Numbered from the stretch's first letter, positions 30,245-39,121 are shown. The stretch is DNA of 55,134 nucleotides from an uncultured Bacteroidales bacterium (GCA_900316955.1 ONEX01000022.1:1-55134); one strand, 5' to 3'. The notes: generated by a model not told the origin, from the letters alone. A program made the numbers and translations.

Positions 30245-30278
30245 TTCCAAAATTACGGAAAAGTCCGTAGTTTTGCAA
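30245..30278. promoter_or_regulatory. Face-to-face divergent promoter pair
   Basis: Plus strand: TTC (30245-30247), 20 nt, TAGTTTTG (30268-30275). Minus strand: TTG (30276-30278), 20 nt, TAATTTTG (30248-30255). The region is a near-perfect inverted repeat (CAAAATTACGGA and TCCGTAGTTTTG, 11 of 12 pairs), so each -33 box abuts the other promoter's -7 box. Confidence 0.75.
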
Positions 30279-30290
30279 AAAGGGACAGTC

Positions 30291-30611
30291 ATGATCCACG
30301 TGGACAAAGTCAAACTGATGGACAGCGGCACGGTGCTCTTCCGGGCGACGAGCCGGGAGGAAGCCGTCGTCAAGGTGGTACAGGCGCTGCAGGGTGCAGA
30401 GCTGGAAGAATACGCCCCCGGGGCGTTCCTGGCCGATTTCTCCGACGCCTTCTTCTACAGCGTCGTCCGCGCCGTCGTGGAGCCCATGTCGGAGGAGGGC
30501 CGGTACGCGGCCAGCTTCCAGGAAGGCAACCGCTGCCGATACGTCCTCTGGCCCTTCCCCTCCCGCAAGGCCTGGCGCCGCATGGACCGGATTAAGAAAA
30601 ATTGTTTGTAA
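30291..30611 (+). CDS. Small protein of unknown function
   Basis: 106 residues from ATG 30291, preceded by a promoter whose -7 box ends 15 nt upstream. No signal peptide or membrane segment. The sequence (MIHVDKVKLMDSGTVLFRA...) is not recognised. It is mildly acidic in the middle with a basic C-terminus (RKAWRRMDRIKKNCL). Followed by tRNA-Thr. It is divergent from the binding lipoprotein and shares its promoter DNA. Confidence 0.65.
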   Translation: MIHVDKVKLMDSGTVLFRATSREEAVVKVVQALQGAELEEYAPGAFLADFSDAFFYSVVRAVVEPMSEEGRYAASFQEGNRCRYVLWPFPSRKAWRRMDRIKKNCL

Positions 30612-30634
30612 TCAAAAAATAATTACTATATTTG
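30602..30634 (+). promoter_or_regulatory. Promoter of tRNA-Thr
   Basis: TATATTTG at 30627-30634 lies 28 nt before the tRNA. TTG triplets at 30602-30604 and 30606-30608 give spacers of 22 or 18 nt. It overlaps the end of the small unknown gene. Confidence 0.65.
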
Positions 30635-30661
30635 CAGTCCCGATTCACCGAAATCGGTCTT

Positions 30662-30734
30662 GCCACTTTAGCTCAGTCGGTAGAGCAGCGCATTCGTAAC
30701 GCGCAGGTCGGGAGTTCGAGCCTCCTGAGTGGCT
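30662..30734 (+). tRNA. tRNA-Thr (anticodon CGT)
   Basis: Acceptor GCCACTT/GAGTGGC (one T-G pair), D-stem GCTC/GAGC, anticodon stem GCGCA/CGCGC with an A-C mismatch next to the loop TTCGTAA (anticodon CGT), and a T-arm with loop TTCGAGC. CCA is not encoded. A hairpin with a T run follows. Confidence 0.92.
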
Positions 30735-30739
30735 CAGGG

Positions 30740-30772
30740 AAAAAGTCCGGATAAGCAATCTGGACTTTTTTC
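30740..30772 (+). terminator. Intrinsic terminator after tRNA-Thr
   Basis: AAAAAGTCC pairs with GGACTTTTT, extended inward by GAT/ATC, and the stem ends in a T run. Confidence 0.8.
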
Positions 30773-30891
30773 GTATAAAGTACTCTCCATCAAGAGGAAA
30801 AACAAAGTTGTTTATGGTTATAACTTTTTTGTTATAGACTAGAACGCCCGGCAAATGGGCGATATCCGGCCGTTATCTCGCAAAAATATCG

Positions 30892-30899
30892 TACCTTTG
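30892..30899 (+). promoter_or_regulatory. -7 box of the HI0933-type flavoprotein operon
   Basis: TACCTTTG lies 20 nt before the ATG at 30920. No exact TTG at the expected distance. Confidence 0.55.
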
Positions 30900-30919
30900 C
30901 CGAAATCTTTGTCAAGTCT

Positions 30920-32416
30920 ATGAAATCGGATATCATTGTGATCGGAGGAGGAGCCTCCGGCCTGGTGGCGGCCCTCGGGGCCGCGGAAGTGTTGGCGCAG
31001 ACGGGCAGCGGCGAGACCGTGACCGTGCTGGAGAAGATGCCCAAGGCAGGCCGGAAGGTGATGATCACCGGCAAGGGCCGGTGCAATTTCACCAATGTGA
31101 AGGAGTGGGGCGACTTCTCGGACCATGTCCGTACCGACACCAATTTCGTCAGCCCCGCGTGGCACAACCTCACCCCGGAGAAACTCATCGAGCTGTTCAA
31201 GGCCAATGGCCTCCGCAGCGTCGTGGAGCGCGGTGACCGCGCCTTCCCGGAGTCCCACATGGCGGGCGATGTGGTCGATACCTTGCTCAGGGCCTGCACG
31301 CTTGCGGGCGTGAAGGTGGTCACGGGCTGCGAGGTCAAGACCGTGGACAAGACGGCCCGCGGCTGGAGCCTGGACACCGTGAAGACGATCACCAAGGAGC
31401 GCCGCATTCCCAGCGACGACCCGCGCAAGAAGCCCCAGTTCAAGATCGAAACCAAGATCGAGACCGAAGAATACACCTGCTCGAAGCTCATCATCGCCAC
31501 CGGCGGCCTGTCCTATCCGGGCACCGGGTCCACCGGCGACGGCTACATGTGGGCCGAGGAGCTCGGCCACAGCGTCGAGCCCTGCTATCCGTCCCTGACC
31601 GCCCTCGTCCCCGAGGGCTACAAGACGGAGCAGAGCGCCCTCGCGGGCGAGATCAAGCAGGCCTTCCGCGGCCGTACCGTCTATGGGAAGACGAAGGAAC
31701 GCAAGATCACTCCCCTGCCCGAGTGGTATCCCAAGTTCGAGAAGCATATCGAGCGCATCAAACCCCTGTCCGAAGTGGGCGAACTCTTCAACGGGAACAA
31801 CCTGGAGAACGTCCAGCTCACCCTCTTCATCAACGGCGAAGAGGCCCAGAGCGAGTTCGGCGACATCGAGTTCACCGACGGCGGCCTGGAAGGCCCGCTC
31901 GGCTTCATGGTGAGCCGGAAGGCGGTGAACGCCCTCAACAACGGCCAGAAAGTGAGCGTCTCCATCGACCTCAAGCCCGCCGTGGAGCTGGAGAAACTCA
32001 ATGAAGACATCCACCAGAAATGGGAGGAAGTCATCCACGACGAGCGTTCGGAGGGCCAGAGCTTCCAGCGTCTGTTCCGCATCATGCTAGGCAAGCTGAT
32101 GCCGTGGAACCTCACGCTGGCGTTCCTGAAGACCAATTCCAAGGTGAGCGTCGATACGCTCGCCGCCCGGATGAAGGACTGGCGGATGGACATCGCCGGC
32201 TTCGTGGGCTTCGAGCGCAGCGTCGTCACCGCGGGCGGCATCGCCACCGGCGAGGTTGTCGCGAAGACGCTGGAGTCCAAGAAGCAGCCCGGCCTGTATT
32301 TCTGCGGCGAGGTGCTGGACATGGACGCCGACACCGGCGGCTACAACCTCCAACTCGCCTTCTCCACCGGCTACCTGGCCGGCCAGTCCGCCGCCAAGGC
32401 CTTGACTGACAAATGA
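30920..32416 (+). CDS. HI0933/BaiN-type FAD-dependent oxidoreductase
   Basis: 498 residues. The dinucleotide-binding start is IIVIGGGASGLVAALGAAE. The family signatures follow: GRKVMITGKGRCNFTN near residue 45-60, an ATGGLSYPGTGSTGDGY segment near 195, and a C-terminal GGYNLQLAFSTGYLAG. Such proteins bind FAD; the family includes BaiN of bile-acid metabolism and RNA-dihydrouridine synthase RdsA, so the reaction cannot be stated. The stop overlaps the TonB-receptor start as ATGA. Confidence 0.88.
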   Translation: MKSDIIVIGGGASGLVAALGAAEVLAQTGSGETVTVLEKMPKAGRKVMITGKGRCNFTNVKEWGDFSDHVRTDTNFVSPAWHNLTPEKLIELFKANGLRSVVERGDRAFPESHMAGDVVDTLLRACTLAGVKVVTGCEVKTVDKTARGWSLDTVKTITKERRIPSDDPRKKPQFKIETKIETEEYTCSKLIIATGGLSYPGTGSTGDGYMWAEELGHSVEPCYPSLTALVPEGYKTEQSALAGEIKQAFRGRTVYGKTKERKITPLPEWYPKFEKHIERIKPLSEVGELFNGNNLENVQLTLFINGEEAQSEFGDIEFTDGGLEGPLGFMVSRKAVNALNNGQKVSVSIDLKPAVELEKLNEDIHQKWEEVIHDERSEGQSFQRLFRIMLGKLMPWNLTLAFLKTNSKVSVDTLAARMKDWRMDIAGFVGFERSVVTAGGIATGEVVAKTLESKKQPGLYFCGEVLDMDADTGGYNLQLAFSTGYLAGQSAAKALTDK

Positions 32417-34773
32417 TTTTCCTCCGGCGCATCTTCGGATCGGCCCTCCTGGCGCTCGTGTCCCTGACGGGACTGGCCCAGCCCCGGACGGTCGTCCTTT
32501 CCGGCTATGTCCGCGACGCGGAGAGCGGGGAACCGCTCCCCCAGGCGGTCGTCTTCCTGGAAGACCGGAAGACGGGCGTGGCCGCCGATGCCGTCGGCTT
32601 CTATTCGCTGCACGTCCCCACGGGAAAGCACACCGTCTACTGCTCCTATTTCGGCTATGTGACGGAAGAGGCTTCGCTGGAGTTCACGAAAGCGGCCAAG
32701 CAGGATTTCAACCTGAAGCTCGACCGGAGCGAGCTGGAGGCCGCCACCATCTTCTCGCGCTCCAAGCGGGAGGAGATCAAGCTCCCGCAGATGGGCCTGG
32801 AACGGGTCGATGCGGCCCTCGTGAAGAAAATGCCCACCCTGATGGGCGAGAACGACATCATCCGCGTCATCCAGATGATGCCGGGCGTCCAGACCCCGAG
32901 CGAAGGCTCCACCGGCTTCAGCGTCCGGGGCGGCGGCATCGACCAGAACCTGATCCTCATCGACGGCGCCCCCGTCTACAACTGCGGCCATTTCCTGGGG
33001 TTCCTGTCCATGTTCAACGGCGACGCCATCCGTGGCGCAGACCTCTACAAGGGCGATTTCCCCGCCTCCTACGGCGGCCGCATCTCCTCGGTGCTGGACA
33101 TCTCCACCAAGGACGGCAACAACCGCACCTTCGGCGGGAACGCCTCCTTCGGCCTGATCACCTCCAAGCTCTTCCTGGAAGGGCCGATCGTCCCGGGCAA
33201 GCTTTCCTTCATGCTCGCCGGACGGCGGACCTACATGGACCTGCTACTCCCGATCATCGGAGCCAAGCTGCCGGACCGGACGCAGATGTACTTCTACGAC
33301 CTGAACGGCAAGCTCAGCTGGATTGCCGGCGAGAAGGACCGCGTGTACCTGAGCGCCTTCAGCGGCAAGGACGTGTTCGGCTTCAGCATGCAGGAGTTCA
33401 ACCTCACGGAGATGGTCTTCGGATTCGCGAACCATACCCAGTCGCTGCGCTGGAACCACCAGTTCTCGCCCAAGTTCACTTCGGACGTCATCCTTTATAA
33501 CTCCTTGTACCGCAATGACATCGGCACGGAGATGGACAGCGCCGACTTCGACACCCGGCAGGAAATCCGCGAGAGCGGCGTCAAGACGGCCTGGACCTGG
33601 TACATCAACGGGAACAACACCCTCAAGGCAGGCCTGCAGGCCGCCTGGTACGGGGTCGTCCCCGGCAACACGAAACCCCGGAACGACGAGTCCATGGTCA
33701 AGGAAGTGTCCATCCCCGAGAACTTCGCCTTCCAGCCGGCCGCCTACCTCCAGAACGAACAGAAGATCGGGCCGATGACCCTCCGCTACGGCCTCCGCTT
33801 TGCCACCTTCACCGCCCTCGGCCCCACCGAGCAGAAGTATTTCGACCCGGAAACCCACAAGCTGGTCCGGTCGGAGCAGGTGGAGAAGGGCAAGGCCATC
33901 GCCACCTTCTCCGGCCTCGAACCGCGCATTTCCGCGTCGTTCCCCTTCACGGACGATTTCTCCATCAAGGGCGCCTGGGTGCGGTCCTTCCAGTATCTCC
34001 AGCAGTCCCGCATCAGCATCACCGGCAGTCCGGTGGACGCCTGGTTCACCGCCTCCCCCAACGTGAAGCCGCAGCGCTCGGACCAGTTCTCGCTGGGCCT
34101 GAACGCCCTCCTGTCGGGCGAGGCGCTCCAGCTCTCCCTGGAGGGCTTCTACAAGAACAACAAGAATACGATGGACTTCGTGGAGAACCCCGGCCTCGTC
34201 CTGGCCGATCCGGATCGCGAAGGCCTCCTCCGCTTCGGAAAATCCTGGTCCTACGGCGCGGAGCTCATGTTCAAGTACGATTTCGCCCGCTGGAACGGCT
34301 GGCTCGCCTACACCTGGTCCCGCGCCTGGTACGACATCCCGGAACTGAACGGCGGCAAGCCCTATCCGTCCCCGCTGAACCACGAGCACGCGGTGAACTT
34401 CGTCCTCACCTACGACTTCTCCAAACGGTGGTCCGCCTCCACCGAATGGGTCTTCTACAGCGGCTCTCCCACCACCTATCCCGTGGGCCGTTTCAACTAC
34501 ATGGACCGCTGGATTCCCGTCTATTCCAGCCGCAACGAGGACCGGCTGCCGGACTACCACCGGATGGACCTCTCCCTCACCTACCGCACCAAGCGGCGCG
34601 TGGCCGAAAAGCGCTGGTCCACGGAGTGGAACCTGTCGCTGTACAACGCCTATTCCCGGCACAACGCCTGGTCCATCGCCTTCACCTACAGCAAGAAGGA
34701 CGAGGAAGCGCAGTCGGCGAAGATCTATCTCTTCACCATCATCCCTTCCCTGTCCTGCAACATCCAGTTCTGA
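32413..34773 (+). CDS. TonB-dependent outer-membrane receptor with carboxypeptidase-like N-terminal domain
   Basis: 786 residues. Signal peptide (ALLALVSLTGLAQP), then a carboxypeptidase-regulatory-like domain (about 28-105, VLSGYVRDAESGEPLPQAVV, a form common in Bacteroidota). The plug follows (about 115-225: VIQMMPGVQTPSEGSTGFSV, RGGGIDQNLILIDGAPVYN), and then the barrel with a C-terminal aromatic (LSCNIQF). The ligand is unknown. It is followed after 3 nt by a DUF4249-type lipoprotein, the usual companion arrangement, suggesting a joint uptake complex energised by TonB. Confidence 0.92.
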   Translation: MIFLRRIFGSALLALVSLTGLAQPRTVVLSGYVRDAESGEPLPQAVVFLEDRKTGVAADAVGFYSLHVPTGKHTVYCSYFGYVTEEASLEFTKAAKQDFNLKLDRSELEAATIFSRSKREEIKLPQMGLERVDAALVKKMPTLMGENDIIRVIQMMPGVQTPSEGSTGFSVRGGGIDQNLILIDGAPVYNCGHFLGFLSMFNGDAIRGADLYKGDFPASYGGRISSVLDISTKDGNNRTFGGNASFGLITSKLFLEGPIVPGKLSFMLAGRRTYMDLLLPIIGAKLPDRTQMYFYDLNGKLSWIAGEKDRVYLSAFSGKDVFGFSMQEFNLTEMVFGFANHTQSLRWNHQFSPKFTSDVILYNSLYRNDIGTEMDSADFDTRQEIRESGVKTAWTWYINGNNTLKAGLQAAWYGVVPGNTKPRNDESMVKEVSIPENFAFQPAAYLQNEQKIGPMTLRYGLRFATFTALGPTEQKYFDPETHKLVRSEQVEKGKAIATFSGLEPRISASFPFTDDFSIKGAWVRSFQYLQQSRISITGSPVDAWFTASPNVKPQRSDQFSLGLNALLSGEALQLSLEGFYKNNKNTMDFVENPGLVLADPDREGLLRFGKSWSYGAELMFKYDFARWNGWLAYTWSRAWYDIPELNGGKPYPSPLNHEHAVNFVLTYDFSKRWSASTEWVFYSGSPTTYPVGRFNYMDRWIPVYSSRNEDRLPDYHRMDLSLTYRTKRRVAEKRWSTEWNLSLYNAYSRHNAWSIAFTYSKKDEEAQSAKIYLFTIIPSLSCNIQF

Positions 34774-34776
34774 CCC

Positions 34777-35658
34777 ATGAGAAAGTACCTGCTCCCCCTC
34801 CTCGCATTCATCCTGTGCGCCTGCACGGAGAAGGTCGACCTCCGGTCGCGGTCGGACTATCACGACTACCTGGCGGTCGAGGCCACCCTCACCGACCGGG
34901 CCGAAGACCCCCAGCAGATTGTCCTGACCCGGACCATCTCCTACTTCCACACCGAGGCCCAGCCGATGGTGCAAGGGGCGTCGGTCAAAGTCAACGACGT
35001 GACTTTCAATGAGAAAGAACCCGGCATCTACACAGCTCCTGAAGGATACGCCTGTGAACCCGGCGTGGAATACAAACTGCGTATCCGGCTTCCGGACGGC
35101 GATGCGTACGAGGCCGAGGCCAAGATGCCCGAGGCCGGCTTCCGCATGGATGCCATCGACTACCTCTTCGCCGGCGGGATGACGATGGATTCCGACAGCC
35201 TGTGGACCGTGGGCGTGTGGGGACTGGAGAAGGACATCGACAGCTATTACCTGCTCACACATGCCGTGAACGGCAACTACCAGCCTTTCTCGATGGCCCT
35301 CGTCTCCGACGACAAGTTCTTCAACCACAACGACGTGAAAGGCTTCCCGATTACGGCGCTCATGCAGTCCGAATACCTGCGGAAGCAGTATGGCGACTGT
35401 TTCAAGTACCTGGAGAGGGGCGACGAGATCACCCTGGAAATCTGGACGCTGGACAAGGGATACTACGACTTCCTGCTGTCCCTGACGATGAACAGCGTCT
35501 CCATTCCGCTCTTCACGCCCCAACCGGCGAACGTGCCCACCAACATCCGCGGCGAGCACGTCCTGGGCTACTTTGCGGTCTGTCCCGTCGCCCGTGCAAG
35601 CGTCGAGATAGAAGACCCCTTCCGGCCGTATTTCAAGCGGTTGTTTCCGTTCCTATAG
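34777..35658 (+). CDS. DUF4249-type surface lipoprotein paired with the TonB receptor
   Basis: 293 residues. Lipobox LCAC at the end of a short signal (Cys15). The Ig-like N-terminal part (YLAVEATLTD...IVLTRTISYF, then VKVNDVTFNEKEPGIYTAP) and the C-terminal VPTNIRGEHVLGYF match the DUF4249 pattern. Such proteins probably act as the lid or substrate-capture partner of the neighbouring receptor. Its last codons overlap the convergent isomerase-like gene by 6 nt. Confidence 0.85.
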   Translation: MRKYLLPLLAFILCACTEKVDLRSRSDYHDYLAVEATLTDRAEDPQQIVLTRTISYFHTEAQPMVQGASVKVNDVTFNEKEPGIYTAPEGYACEPGVEYKLRIRLPDGDAYEAEAKMPEAGFRMDAIDYLFAGGMTMDSDSLWTVGVWGLEKDIDSYYLLTHAVNGNYQPFSMALVSDDKFFNHNDVKGFPITALMQSEYLRKQYGDCFKYLERGDEITLEIWTLDKGYYDFLLSLTMNSVSIPLFTPQPANVPTNIRGEHVLGYFAVCPVARASVEIEDPFRPYFKRLFPFL

Positions 35659-36843
35659 CAGTTCCTCGAACAGCTCCTTGCACCGGCCCGGCACGATGAT
35701 GTGGTGATTGCCGATGGGATCCGTCAGGAAATAGCGGGCGTCCTCGGGCCTCAGCTGGAGCACGACCTGCGTGCGGCAGAGATTCTGTTCGTACTGATTG
35801 CCAATGAGTTCCCCTTCTGCAATAAAGTGACGCTTGAGGTCGCCGGAGACCTTGAAGACGGTCACCGGGCCTTCCGGGAAGATGCCGTGGATACCCACGC
35901 CGATGCCCGACTCGAAGTGCGTGTCGAACTGCCAGTTCTCCACCATGTTGAACGGGATGGTGCAGTGCGCGAAGAGGATGCGGCCGGTCTCCACGTCGAT
36001 CTGCGCCGGATTCGCCTGGAAGCCGGAGACGCCGGTGAGCGCGTGGGCGATCATCATCGACAGGAGCGCCGGGACGTCGCCTTCGCAGCTGGCGGGAACA
36101 TCCTCCGAGTTGAAACAGGACAGGGCCAGGCAGCCGGTGTTGCCGACGGTGGTGAGGAGGTCGAAGCAGCGGAGGGTGAAGGCGTCCAGCCGATGCCGCT
36201 CCACGAGGGCCTTCAAGGCCCGGTAGATCTTCACGGCGCCGGGATAGGCCGCGCGGACCTCCGGGGCCATCTCCTCGTCGGCCGGGGCGGGTGCGCCGTC
36301 GGCCTTGCCGATCTCCACCAGGAGTTCTTCCATGGGCACTTCCTCCATCCGGACGCCGAGCTTATCCAGCACCGCCATCGGGTCCGCCTGGCTGGCGATG
36401 AGCCAGTCGGAGGGCTGGCCGACGACGCCGATGCGCATGTCCTTCAGGCGGGCGCGGGCCTCCTGCACCGTGGCCAGGACCTGGATCCGCCGCGCGACAT
36501 AGGCGTCGGAGCCGTGCAGGACCTCGCCCTTGAGCCCCTGCTGGCGCAGGTAGGAAAGGATTTCCAGGGACGCGGCCAGGGAATTGCTCTTGCCGGAGGT
36601 CAGGAGGTAGTACCGCTCCGTGCCGCGCGCCAGCATTTCCGGCAGGAGGGACTTGAAGATGCCCTCCGCCCCGCCGGTGCGGACATAGATGAGGTCCAGG
36701 GTATGCGTGCCGAAATCGGAGAAATCAGCGCCGCGGAAAACGAAATCCCCTTCAGGGAACACATTTTTCAGGAACTCGTCGGAGAGTCTGGAAACGGACG
36801 CCTCGTCGTGGAGGCCGGACGTGATGGTATAAACGGCTATCAT
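35653..36843 (-). CDS. L-fucose/arabinose isomerase-fold protein of unknown substrate
   Basis: 396 residues from ATG 36843 (MIAVYTITSGL). The layout recalls the FucI/AraA sugar isomerase fold: an N-terminal Rossmann-like region with ARLKDMRIGVVGQPSDWL, a central domain with CFNSEDVPASCEGDVPALL where fucose isomerase-type enzymes have their metal-binding acids, and a C-terminal beta domain. It lacks an obvious sugar-utilisation operon; its upstream neighbour is the SRP RNA. Substrate cannot be given, and activity is inferred from fold-like features only. Confidence 0.65.
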   Translation of the reverse strand: MIAVYTITSGLHDEASVSRLSDEFLKNVFPEGDFVFRGADFSDFGTHTLDLIYVRTGGAEGIFKSLLPEMLARGTERYYLLTSGKSNSLAASLEILSYLRQQGLKGEVLHGSDAYVARRIQVLATVQEARARLKDMRIGVVGQPSDWLIASQADPMAVLDKLGVRMEEVPMEELLVEIGKADGAPAPADEEMAPEVRAAYPGAVKIYRALKALVERHRLDAFTLRCFDLLTTVGNTGCLALSCFNSEDVPASCEGDVPALLSMMIAHALTGVSGFQANPAQIDVETGRILFAHCTIPFNMVENWQFDTHFESGIGVGIHGIFPEGPVTVFKVSGDLKRHFIAEGELIGNQYEQNLCRTQVVLQLRPEDARYFLTDPIGNHHIIVPGRCKELFEELL

Positions 36844-36882
36844 TGGTACAACGGTTTTTCGAAGGTACTTGAGCGAAGCGAA

Positions 36883-36976
36883 GTCGTCATCAGACGACCG
36901 GCCGGCCCGGGACTTTTGACTTGTCAAAAGTTGGAAAGGGTTTAAGGCCGCGGGGGTTTGGGGGCCCAGCCCCCAA
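36883..36976. repeat. Cluster of three short hairpins between the isomerase-like gene and the SRP RNA
   Basis: GTCGTC-atca-GACGAC (36883-36898), ACTTTTGAC-tt-GTCAAAAGT (36912-36931) and TTGGGGGC-cca-GCCCCCAA (36958-36976) follow one another in a 140-nt non-coding stretch (36844-36985). Confidence 0.8.
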
Positions 36977-36985
36977 TAAAAAAAA

Positions 36986-37082
36986 GGGAAAGCTGATTAC
37001 ATCGCACCGCTACGACCTCCTACCCTTGCTGCATTCCTGCCCTGGGGGAGTTCAGAGGGAGCTGGTCGTGTAAGACTTTCCC
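36986..37082 (-). ncRNA. ffs: Signal recognition particle RNA (small bacterial form)
   Basis: Read on the minus strand, the ends GGGAAAG and CTTTCCC pair, and the body folds as one long hairpin (ACGACC with GGTCGT). The apical domain reads CCAGGGCAGGAATGCAGCAA, matching the conserved Ffh-binding loop. About 97 nt. A U8 run (36978-36985) directly follows the terminal stem, and the RNA has its own promoter. It scaffolds the SRP for cotranslational targeting of membrane proteins. Confidence 0.93.
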
Positions 37083-37086
37083 GTTG

Positions 37087-37116
37087 CAAAGGTAGTCATT
37101 TTTCCGCGACTACCAA
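37087..37116 (-). promoter_or_regulatory. Promoter of SRP RNA
   Basis: Minus strand: TTG (37114-37116), 19 nt, TACCTTTG (37087-37094). Transcription would begin at about 37082, the predicted RNA end. The -33 box is directly beside the cdd stop. Confidence 0.8.
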
Positions 37117-37117
37117 A

Positions 37118-37600
37118 TTATTCCACTTTCAAACTGTCGAAGATCAGGGGCAGGAGGTCATCGACCTTGGCGAACTTGTAGATGGCGTGCGTGCCGACGA
37201 GGATGACTTTCAGCGGGTGGCCATACAGGCGCTGGTACTCCGCCATCACCTGGCGGCAGCCGCCGCAGGGCGCGGCCGGCAGCTCGCACACGTCGTCCCC
37301 GTTCGCCCCCACGATGGCCAGCGTGTCGAAGGCCACGCCGGGGTGGTTCGCGCCGGCGGCGAACATGGCAGTGCGCTCCGCGCAGAGCCCGGAGGGATAG
37401 GCGACGTTCTCCTGGTTGGCGCCCAGGACGACGGTCCCGTCCACCAGGCGGAGGGCGGCGCCCACGCGGAAATGGGAATAGGGAGAATAGGAGCCGGTCC
37501 GCGCCCGGAGGGCGGCGGCGACCAGTTCCCGGTCCTGGGGTTCCATCTCGTCGGGGGTGGAATACTCGATGTAATCGATGGTGATGCGTCTGTCGGTCAT
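37118..37600 (-). CDS. cdd: Cytidine deaminase
   Basis: 160 residues from ATG 37600. Zinc enzyme that converts cytidine and deoxycytidine to uridine forms in pyrimidine salvage. The zinc and catalytic motifs are GLCAERTAMF (Cys73, Glu75) and PCGGCRQ (Cys112, Cys115), i.e. the all-cysteine tetrameric form. A possible -7 box TATTTTTG (37607-37614) lies 6 nt before the start. Divergent from mnmA. Confidence 0.94.
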   Translation of the reverse strand: MTDRRITIDYIEYSTPDEMEPQDRELVAAALRARTGSYSPYSHFRVGAALRLVDGTVVLGANQENVAYPSGLCAERTAMFAAGANHPGVAFDTLAIVGANGDDVCELPAAPCGGCRQVMAEYQRLYGHPLKVILVGTHAIYKFAKVDDLLPLIFDSLKVE

Positions 37601-37635
37601 AGTTCTCAAAAATAGGAAATATTTTTGGAAATCAT

Positions 37636-37643
37636 TACTTTTG
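37636..37643 (+). promoter_or_regulatory. -7 box of mnmA
   Basis: TACTTTTG matches TAnnTTTG and lies 19 nt before the mnmA ATG. No exact TTG at 20 nt. Confidence 0.5.
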
Positions 37644-37662
37644 CAGGTGAAAATCGCACGAA

Positions 37663-39069
37663 ATGGCAGCTTCCGGTCCTGAAAACGGCAAAATCAAAGT
37701 CTGCGTCGGCCTGTCCGGCGGCGTGGACTCCTCCGTGGCGGCCCTCCTCCTGAAGGAGCAGGGCTACGACGTCTTCGCCATGTTCATGCAGAACTGGCAC
37801 GAGGCCGACGCCACCCTCCACGGCGACTGCGAATGGGAGGAGGACCGGTTCGTGGCCGAGCTCGTCGCCCGCAAGATCGGCATCCCGTTCTATTTCGTGG
37901 ACCTGTCCAAGGAATACCGCCAGCGTGTGGTGGACTACATGTTCGATGAGTACGCGAAGGGCCGCACCCCGAATCCGGACGTCCTGTGCAACCGGGAAAT
38001 CAAGTTCGACGCCTTCCTCCGCATTGCGGAGAAATACGGCGCCGACTACGTGGCCACCGGCCACTACTGCCGGAAGGAAGTCCTCCCGGACGGCACCTGC
38101 CGCATCCTGGAGGGAACCGACCCGAACAAGGACCAGACCTACTTCCTGTGCCAATTGACCCAGGCCCAGCTCCGCAAGGCCCTGTTCCCCATCGGGGACA
38201 TCGTCAAGCCGGAAGTGCGGCGCCTCGCCAAGGAAGCCGACCTCCCGTCGGCCGAGAAGAAAGACTCCCAGGGCATCTGTTTCGTGGGCAAGGTGGACCT
38301 TCCCACCTTCCTGAAGCAGAAGCTCCGCTCCGTGGAGGGCGACATCATCGAAGTCTATGACGCCTGGTATGCCGACGACGCCCTGTACCAGTGGCAGCAA
38401 AGCGTCCTGGACGGGCTCCTCCGCGACGGCATCGCGCTGGAGCGCACCGTCCGCTACGCACCTGAAGAAAAGATCCTGACAACGGATGGCAAGCCGCTGG
38501 GTGACAGTCCCTTCGACACGGAGAAAGTCGCGGCACTTACGGACGAGGACCTCGTCCGCCTGGCCACCCCGCTCCACTACGACATCCGCTTCGAATACGA
38601 GACCTATCGCAGCGGCAAGAAGCATGTCAAGAAGACCCGCCTGAAGGCCAATCCCTACGGCGCCATCGTCGGCGCGCACGAAGGAGCGCAGTTCTACACC
38701 ATCGGCCAGCGCAAGGGCCTCGGCGTGGGCGGCCACGCGGAGCCTGTCTTCGTCATCGACACGGACACGGAGACCAACACCGTCTATGTGGGCGAAGGTC
38801 ACGACCACAAGGGGCTCAGCCGCTTCTGCCTGCGCATCGACCCGGCCGAGATCCACTGGATCCGCGCCGACCTGGAGATGGCCGTAGGCGAGATGCGCCG
38901 CTACCGCGTCCGCATCCGCTACCGCCAGCCCCTCCAGGGCGCGACGCTCCTCCGCCGCGAGAACGGTCTCTTCCTCCTCTTCGACACCCCCCAGCGCGGC
39001 ATCTCCCCGGGCCAGTTCGCCGTCTGGTACGACGGTCAGGAAATGCTCGGGAGCGGAGTGATCGCATAA
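37663..39069 (+). CDS. mnmA: tRNA-specific 2-thiouridylase MnmA with an extended central insert
   Basis: 468 residues. Thiolates U34 of tRNAs for Glu, Gln and Lys. PP-loop SGGVDSS (18-24), catalytic Cys109 in NPDVLCNREIKF and Cys206 in DSQGICFVGK, then the FYTIGQRKGLGVGG segment. Between residues about 232 and 335 there is roughly 100 residues of extra sequence compared with E. coli MnmA; long inserts here are known in Bacteroidales versions. The DNA of the insert is not visibly repetitive. Confidence 0.94.
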   Translation: MAASGPENGKIKVCVGLSGGVDSSVAALLLKEQGYDVFAMFMQNWHEADATLHGDCEWEEDRFVAELVARKIGIPFYFVDLSKEYRQRVVDYMFDEYAKGRTPNPDVLCNREIKFDAFLRIAEKYGADYVATGHYCRKEVLPDGTCRILEGTDPNKDQTYFLCQLTQAQLRKALFPIGDIVKPEVRRLAKEADLPSAEKKDSQGICFVGKVDLPTFLKQKLRSVEGDIIEVYDAWYADDALYQWQQSVLDGLLRDGIALERTVRYAPEEKILTTDGKPLGDSPFDTEKVAALTDEDLVRLATPLHYDIRFEYETYRSGKKHVKKTRLKANPYGAIVGAHEGAQFYTIGQRKGLGVGGHAEPVFVIDTDTETNTVYVGEGHDHKGLSRFCLRIDPAEIHWIRADLEMAVGEMRRYRVRIRYRQPLQGATLLRRENGLFLLFDTPQRGISPGQFAVWYDGQEMLGSGVIA

Positions 39070-39097
39070 AAAAGGGAGCGCCCGGTCAGGCGCTCCC
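39067..39097 (-). terminator. Intrinsic terminator of the cysteine hydrolase gene
   Basis: A perfect 9-bp stem, GGGAGCGCC (39074-39082) with GGCGCTCCC (39089-39097), is followed on the minus strand by six U residues. It lies directly after the mnmA stop but has no T run on the plus strand. Confidence 0.85.
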
Positions 39098-39121
39098 GAA
39101 AGCAGTGTATCAATCAGACTA

